DNA from: an uncultured Clostridia bacterium
GTDB taxonomy: Bacteria; Bacillota; Clostridia; UMGS1883
Assembly: GCA_947630525.1 (NCBI GenBank)
Contig: CANRHW010000011.1
Coordinates: 1 to 15,569, forward strand
DNA length: 15,569 nucleotides
Direction of reading: 5' to 3'
Shown here: positions 12,962 to 15,569 of the stretch, one piece after another
Layout of the letters: each line of letters opens with the position of its first letter
How positions within the stretch are numbered: the stretch's first letter is position 1
The notes under the pieces: generated by a model
Databases searched by the model: none
What the model was told of the DNA's origin: nothing
What the model saw: the letters and a program-made list of their open reading frames with translations, nothing else
Translations under genes and position numbers: made by a program

Positions 12962-13003
12962 GGCATAAAATAAGAAAATTCGCTCGTAATGGCGAATTTT
13001 CTT
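12962..13003 (-). terminator. Terminator-like hairpin after the zinc-ribbon gene and repeat
   Basis: AAGAAAATTCGC (12972-12983) and its exact complement (12992-13003) form a 12-bp stem with an 8-base loop. On the minus strand the AT-rich tail TTATTTTATG follows, less ideal than a pure T-run. It lies downstream of repeat family 1 copy 2. Confidence 0.6.
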
Positions 13004-13074
13004 CATTAAATTATTATTTTATTCTAAATGAATGATTATAAATTTGCCTTAAATTAAGTCTTTCGGCCAAAATG

Positions 13075-13190
13075 GGGTTCCCGCAAAACGGCGAAGCCGA
13101 TTTTGTGGGGAAAAGGAGTCACAGAGAGGTAAGTCAGGTTTAGATTTTTTAAATCTAAACCCGCGATACCGAGCTTGTGACGACGCCGGT
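13075..13190 (+). repeat. Structured repeat family 1, copy 2
   Basis: Same layout as 5131-5240 on the plus strand. Stem CCCGCAAAACGGC (13080-13092) pairs with GCCG-A-TTTTGTGGG (13096-13109, one bulged A, one G-T pair) around GAA. The box AAAAGGAG follows (13111-13118). An outer stem GTCACA/TGTGAC (13118-13123/13176-13181) encloses the perfect 11-bp stem GGTTTAGATTT/AAATCTAAACC (13137-13147/13151-13161). The box GACGACGCCGG (13179-13189) ends it. Stem sequences differ from copy 1 but the pairing is kept, which supports a selected structure. Confidence 0.8.
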
Positions 13191-13222
13191 CTGCGCCATT
13201 TTTTCCCGGCCCCAATCTATAC

Positions 13223-13651
13223 TTATCTGTAGTAGTTATACTGCATAATGGCGTTGACGTCATAAAAATACTGTCTTAAACAGAAGAAAGCGATAAGGCC
13301 CACAACCACAGATATGGCCATCATTATCAACTGCGCCTTGGCCCAATTTCGCGAGGTATCGTCATATGACTCGTCAAAGCTCCACACAAAGAGCATTACC
13401 AAAAAGGCAACCGACCCAACGCAGGGAATAAAATTGATTATGTACCGCAGTATCCACCCGCCCAGAGTGACGTGCTTTTTTTCGGGAACGGAAAAATTGA
13501 CGCCGGTATTTTGAACCGGCACGGCGGGTACAACAGGGGCGGCGGGCTGCTCGGGAGAGGCGGGTTCGGCGGGTATATCCACCTTGGCTCCGCAGCTGGG
13601 GCAGTAAATGTCTCCGTCCTTGAGATTGGCTCCGCACTTATTACAAACCAT
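13223..13651 (-). CDS. Small zinc-ribbon membrane protein, unknown function
   Basis: A 142-residue protein. The N-terminus is a zinc ribbon (zinc_ribbon_2 type) with C3-x2-C6 and C17-x2-C20 (VCNKCGANLKDGDIYCPSCG). An Ala/Pro/Val-rich linker (about 24-55) follows. Two hydrophobic, probably membrane-spanning segments lie at about 65-90 (LRYIINFIPCVGSVAFLVML) and 105-125 (IMMAISVVVGLIAFFCL). No catalytic motif is visible; such zinc-ribbon/TM proteins are common and uncharacterised in Clostridia. The ATG at 13651 has AAAGGAG about eight bases upstream; the in-frame GTG at 13669 is before that site and is rejected. It is a single gene with its own promoter (13751-13779) and a leader of about 90 bases with two hairpins. 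Repeat family 1 copy 2 lies in its 3' region. Confidence 0.8.
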   Translation of the reverse strand: MVCNKCGANLKDGDIYCPSCGAKVDIPAEPASPEQPAAPVVPAVPVQNTGVNFSVPEKKHVTLGGWILRYIINFIPCVGSVAFLVMLFVWSFDESYDDTSRNWAKAQLIMMAISVVVGLIAFFCLRQYFYDVNAIMQYNYYR

Positions 13652-13693
13652 AATTGCAGCTCCTTTCACTAAAATAGGTATTATGATTTTTCA

Positions 13694-13743
13694 GCAGGAG
13701 ATACAGCCTCCCGCTTGGAACGCTGATGACGGGCCTTTGGCCC
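13694..13743 (-). promoter_or_regulatory. Structured 5' leader of the zinc-ribbon gene
   Basis: Two hairpins lie in the predicted leader. GGGCC-AAA-GGCCC (13743-13731) would sit at the very 5' end of the mRNA. GCGGGAG/CTCCTGC (13714-13708/13700-13694, one G-T pair) has a 7-base loop. A 5'-terminal hairpin can stabilise mRNA. No known riboswitch is recognised. Confidence 0.4.
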
Positions 13744-13750
13744 TTATTAA

Positions 13751-13779
13751 ATTTTATCCTATACGGACTGATTTGTCAA
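13751..13779 (-). promoter_or_regulatory. Promoter of the zinc-ribbon gene
   Basis: Minus strand TTGACA (13779-13774), a 17-base spacer, and TAAAAT (13756-13751). A second GTTGACAAA-type -35-like motif lies 24 bases upstream (13803-13795) without a matching -10. Confidence 0.75.
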
Positions 13780-13809
13780 CACTTTTTGCGCATATTTTGT
13801 CAACAAAAA

Positions 13810-14811
13810 TCACGCCAGCTTCGCCTGAGCGACAAGCATATCCAAAGCCGTCCAGGGCTCTATGCGGCCCTGCTTTATGTCACGGTCGGCGTCGCGGCAC
13901 AAGGAAATCAGGTTTTCAAGGCCCTCCTCCGAAACGCGGGCGGCCTTGTTAACGCTTTTATCCGCCACAAAAGGCGCAACGCCCAGCTTTTTTGCCACGA
14001 CCGAGCGCTGATAGCCCACTCCAAGCAGTACCTTGGCGCGGTAGACTGTCAATAACTGACCGGCGAACAGCGAAAGAAACTGTACCGGCTCGGTGCGGTT
14101 TTGCCGAAGCTCGCCGAGGTATCCGTAGCTCAAATCCCGCCGGCCGTCGATTATGGAATCTATGAGCTTAAAAGCCCTGTCTTCGGCGGGGCGGATTATA
14201 ACCGCGTCAATGTCGGCGCGGGTTATTTGTTCGCCCGGGGCATAGGCGGTGACCTTTTCCATCTCGGTCTTTAGAACGGCCATGCTTCTGCCGAGGCTGG
14301 CTATCAGATACGAGGCGCAGTCCCGGTCTATCAGCTTGCCGCCCTTGGACGCGGCCATGGCCAGCCAAGGTATGAGCTTGGCTTCGGTTTGCAATGGAAA
14401 TTCCACGACAGTACCGGCATTTTCACAGACCTTGCGCAGACCGGCGGAAGCCTTCTTTTTTTCGGGGTCCGGCTCCCAAAGCAAAACGCAGACCGTGGGC
14501 GGCAGATTTGAAAACAGCTCCTCCCAATCGGCTTTGCCTTTGAGCCGCGCGTCAAACAGGCCGCACTTACGCAGCACGAGCAGCTTGCGGTCGCTCATCA
14601 TGGGCAGACCGTTTACAAAATCGGCGCAAAGGCCAAAATCGGGCACGTCGCTGTAGCTTTGGTAGTTAAAATCCTCAAAGCCCGGAGCAACGAGCCTTTC
14701 CTTGGCCTGCTCGATACATTTTTCCTTTAAAAAGTCCTCCGCGCCTGTCAGCAGATACAAAGTTGACGGGAGACCGGCTTTTATTTCGTTTTTAAACTGT
14801 TCATAGGTCAT
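13810..14811 (-). CDS. holA: DNA polymerase III subunit delta (HolA)
   Basis: About 333 residues, the usual length for the clamp-loader delta subunit, which opens the beta sliding clamp ring during replication. The N-terminal AAA+-like domain has the delta-type degenerate P-loop region YLLTGAEDFLKEKCIEQA and the conserved FVNGLPMMSDRKLLVLRKC. The middle part carries SLGRSMAVLKTEMEKVTAYA, and the C-terminal collar domain has FKLIDSIIDGRRDLSYGYLGEL, ending QGRIEPWTALDMLVAQAKLA. The start at 14811 is preferred because TGAGG lies six bases upstream; an ATG at 14823 in the same frame has no visible ribosome-binding site but would add only MRQL. It stands alone between the rplL terminator and the zinc-ribbon gene. 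I see no clear promoter. Ordinary codon use for this genome. Confidence 0.92.
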   Translation of the reverse strand: MTYEQFKNEIKAGLPSTLYLLTGAEDFLKEKCIEQAKERLVAPGFEDFNYQSYSDVPDFGLCADFVNGLPMMSDRKLLVLRKCGLFDARLKGKADWEELFSNLPPTVCVLLWEPDPEKKKASAGLRKVCENAGTVVEFPLQTEAKLIPWLAMAASKGGKLIDRDCASYLIASLGRSMAVLKTEMEKVTAYAPGEQITRADIDAVIIRPAEDRAFKLIDSIIDGRRDLSYGYLGELRQNRTEPVQFLSLFAGQLLTVYRAKVLLGVGYQRSVVAKKLGVAPFVADKSVNKAARVSEEGLENLISLCRDADRDIKQGRIEPWTALDMLVAQAKLA

Positions 14812-14869
14812 GAGCTGCCTCATTTCATAATACTGCGCCTAATACGCGCCCAACATTGTGAAAATCAGA

Positions 14870-14897
14870 ATAAAGCAAAAGGGCCCCTCGGCCCTTT
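14870..14897 (-). terminator. Rho-independent terminator of the rplJ-rplL operon
   Basis: AAAGGGCC (14878-14885) and GGCCCTTT (14890-14897) pair perfectly with a 4-base loop. On the minus strand TTTTGCTTTATT follows. It lies about 170 bases after the rplL stop, so the whole repeat copy would be in the rplL 3' untranslated RNA. Confidence 0.75.
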
Positions 14898-14971
14898 CCA
14901 GGGCGCTGACAAAGGTCAGCGCTCCCGCGGGAACAACCCAAGCGGTTCTCCTGCAAAACACTTTTCGCATC

Positions 14972-15041
14972 GGGCGCTTTCGCTTGCGAAATATCCCAAT
15001 TAAGGCATATAATCCCAGGTACGTGCCCTGGGATTATATGC
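14972..15041 (+). repeat. Structured repeat family 2, copy 2 (inverted relative to copy 1)
   Basis: Plus strand: the box GGGCGCTTTCGCTTGCGA then AATAT (14972-14994), the box ATCCCAATTAAGG (14993-15005), and a perfect 15-bp hairpin GCATATAATCCCAGG (15005-15019), loop TACGTGC, and its complement (15027-15041). Compared with 4907-5006 it lacks the extra 16-bp hairpin and carries compensatory changes in the main stem. It is antisense to rplL, whereas copy 1 is in the sense of its neighbours. Confidence 0.8.
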
Positions 15042-15067
15042 TGATTAAACCTTTCGGCTTTTTATGC

Positions 15068-15436
15068 TTATTTAAGCTCTACCTTAGCGCCAACTTCTTC
15101 AAGCTGAGCCTTATACTTCTCGGCGTCATCCTTGCTGATGGCTTCTTTAAGGGTAGTGGGAGCGCCGTCAACGGCAGCCTTAGCTTCTTTAAGACCAAGA
15201 CCGGTGATCTCGCGAACTACCTTTATAACCTTAATCTTCTCAGCGCCGGCTTCGGCCAGAACCAGGTCAAACTCGGTCTTCTCCTCAGCGGCGGGAGCGG
15301 CGGCGCCGGCAACACCGGCAACGGCAACGGGAGCGGCGGCGCTTACGCCAAATTCCTCTTCCATAGCCTTAACAAGTTCGGCAACCTCAAGCAGCTTGAG
15401 TTCCTTTATGGCATCGATAATTTCCTGAATTGTCAT
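15068..15436 (-). CDS. rplL: 50S ribosomal protein L7/L12
   Basis: A 122-residue acidic stalk protein that recruits translation factors to the ribosome as multiple dimers bound to L10. The N-terminal dimerisation/L10-binding helices are at 1-30 (MTIQEIIDAIKELKLLEVAE), an Ala/Pro/Val hinge at about 32-51, and the C-terminal factor-binding domain at 53-122 (EKIKVIKVVREITGLGLKEAK, then VEGAP-type loop VDGAPTTLKEAI). Length is standard. The ATG at 15436 has GGAGG nine bases upstream; longer frames reaching 15535 run into the rplJ end. It follows rplJ by 49 bases, the conserved rplJ-rplL order. Usually controlled by L10 binding to the rplJ leader, which is outside the window. Confidence 0.97.
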   Translation of the reverse strand: MTIQEIIDAIKELKLLEVAELVKAMEEEFGVSAAAPVAVAGVAGAAAPAAEEKTEFDLVLAEAGAEKIKVIKVVREITGLGLKEAKAAVDGAPTTLKEAISKDDAEKYKAQLEEVGAKVELK

Positions 15437-15485
15437 TACAAACAACCTCCAATATTTTAAAATAATATTTCCTTTGAATTTCGCC

Positions 15486-15569
15486 TTATTCGGCAGCTGC
15501 AGTCTCGGCAGCGGCCTCGGGCGCGGGAGCCTCAACAGCCTCAGCGGGAGCCTCGGCGGTGGGCTTTTT
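15486..15569 (-). CDS. rplJ: 50S ribosomal protein L10, C-terminal tail (partial)
   Basis: Only the last 27 codons and TAA are in the window; the gene continues to the right. The visible peptide is a low-complexity Ala/Glu/Pro tail (KKPTAEAPAEAVEAPAPEAA...AAAE), encoded partly by a direct repeat of GAGGCTCCCGC. Identification rests on its position directly before rplL in the conserved rplJ-rplL pair and on the acidic Ala-rich extensions seen on L10 in several Clostridia; the core L10 fold is not visible. L10 anchors L7/L12 to the ribosome. Confidence 0.75.
   Translation of the reverse strand, partial: KKPTAEAPAEAVEAPAPEAAAETAAAE

Larger units (their letters stand above)
12880..13222. other. 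Non-coding region between the zinc-ribbon gene and the GH50 promoter
   Basis: About 340 bases without a gene. It holds the possible operator (12882-12900), an 11-base direct repeat AAAATTCGCTC (12917-12927 and 12975-12985), a terminator hairpin (12972-13003), an AT-rich stretch (13004-13060) and repeat family 1 copy 2 (13075-13190). A 69-codon minus-strand frame (13054-13263) crosses the stems and the end of the zinc-ribbon gene without a ribosome-binding site; not called. Confidence 0.7.
14824..15067. other. Non-coding hairpin array between rplL and holA
   Basis: About 240 bases with no gene. From left to right: the rplL terminator (14870-14897), an 8-bp stem GCGCTGAC-AAAG-GTCAGCGC (14903-14922), the palindrome CCCGCGGG (14924-14931), repeat family 2 copy 2 (14972-15041) and a weak AAGCC-GAAA-GGTTT hairpin near 15046-15060. 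A promoter for holA was sought here and not found. Confidence 0.7.

Noticed and set aside
12945..12970. GGGGCCGTAGTTCAAGGGC resembling the 5' end of a tRNA
   Set aside because: No pairing D-arm, anticodon arm or acceptor partner follows; a terminator hairpin begins at once. It may be a chance match or a relic.
13054..13263. 69-codon minus-strand frame across repeat family 1 copy 2
   Set aside because: It overlaps the end of the zinc-ribbon gene, and the structured stems explain the sequence better than coding does.

Overview
The window looks like a chromosomal segment of an anaerobic, Gram-positive gut-type Clostridia (Oscillospirales-like). The reasons are a CtsR-McsA-ClpC heat-shock operon, an electron-bifurcating NfnAB pair, strong AGGAGG-type ribosome binding sites, GC-rich codon use, and Clostridia-style L10/L12 genes. 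The exact genus cannot be read from the sequence. Every convincing protein gene lies on the minus strand.

Region by region. Bases 1 to about 945 are clearly more AT-rich than the rest and look like the end of an integrated mobile element. They hold the first 17 codons of a replication-initiator-like gene, a terminator or attenuator hairpin, a promoter embedded in a 12-bp inverted repeat, a tandem-HTH (excisionase-like) gene, and phased short repeats beside a truncated tRNA-Ser. Only the 3' half of the tRNA (946-1001, with CCA) is present. This is what is expected where an element has integrated into the gene; the complete tRNA should lie at the other end, to the left of the window. The host tRNA terminator follows at 1022-1058.

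Bases 1138-4800 are the stress operon ctsR-mcsA-clpC. It is read from one good sigma-A promoter flanked by two consensus CtsR operators and closed by a 13-bp terminator hairpin. The kinase gene mcsB, which usually sits between mcsA and clpC, is absent, and McsA lacks its second zinc-binding pair. Bases 4819-5267 are non-coding and packed with hairpins, including one copy each of two repeat families that recur later in the window. Bases 5268-8524 hold nfnA-nfnB (ferredoxin/NADH/NADP electron bifurcation) followed 18 bases later by a BspA-type leucine-rich-repeat gene, probably one transcript. Bases 8570-12879 hold a two-gene sugar-degradation operon: a GH50/agarase-like clan-A hydrolase followed by a GH2 beta-galactosidase, neither with a signal peptide, suggesting cytoplasmic breakdown of imported galactose-containing oligosaccharides. 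Bases 12880-13222 hold a terminator and the second copy of the first repeat family. A small zinc-ribbon membrane protein (13223-13651), DNA polymerase III delta (holA, 13810-14811), another hairpin array with the second copy of the other repeat family, rplL (L7/L12) and the tail of rplJ (L10) complete the window.

The most unusual content is not in proteins. Two intergenic structured repeat families each occur twice. Family 1 (5131-5240 and 13075-13190) shares short conserved boxes around stems whose sequence differs but whose pairing is kept. Family 2 (4907-5006 and, inverted, 14972-15041) shares about 80 percent identity, with compensatory changes in its main stem. I cannot match either to a known RNA or mobile element from memory.
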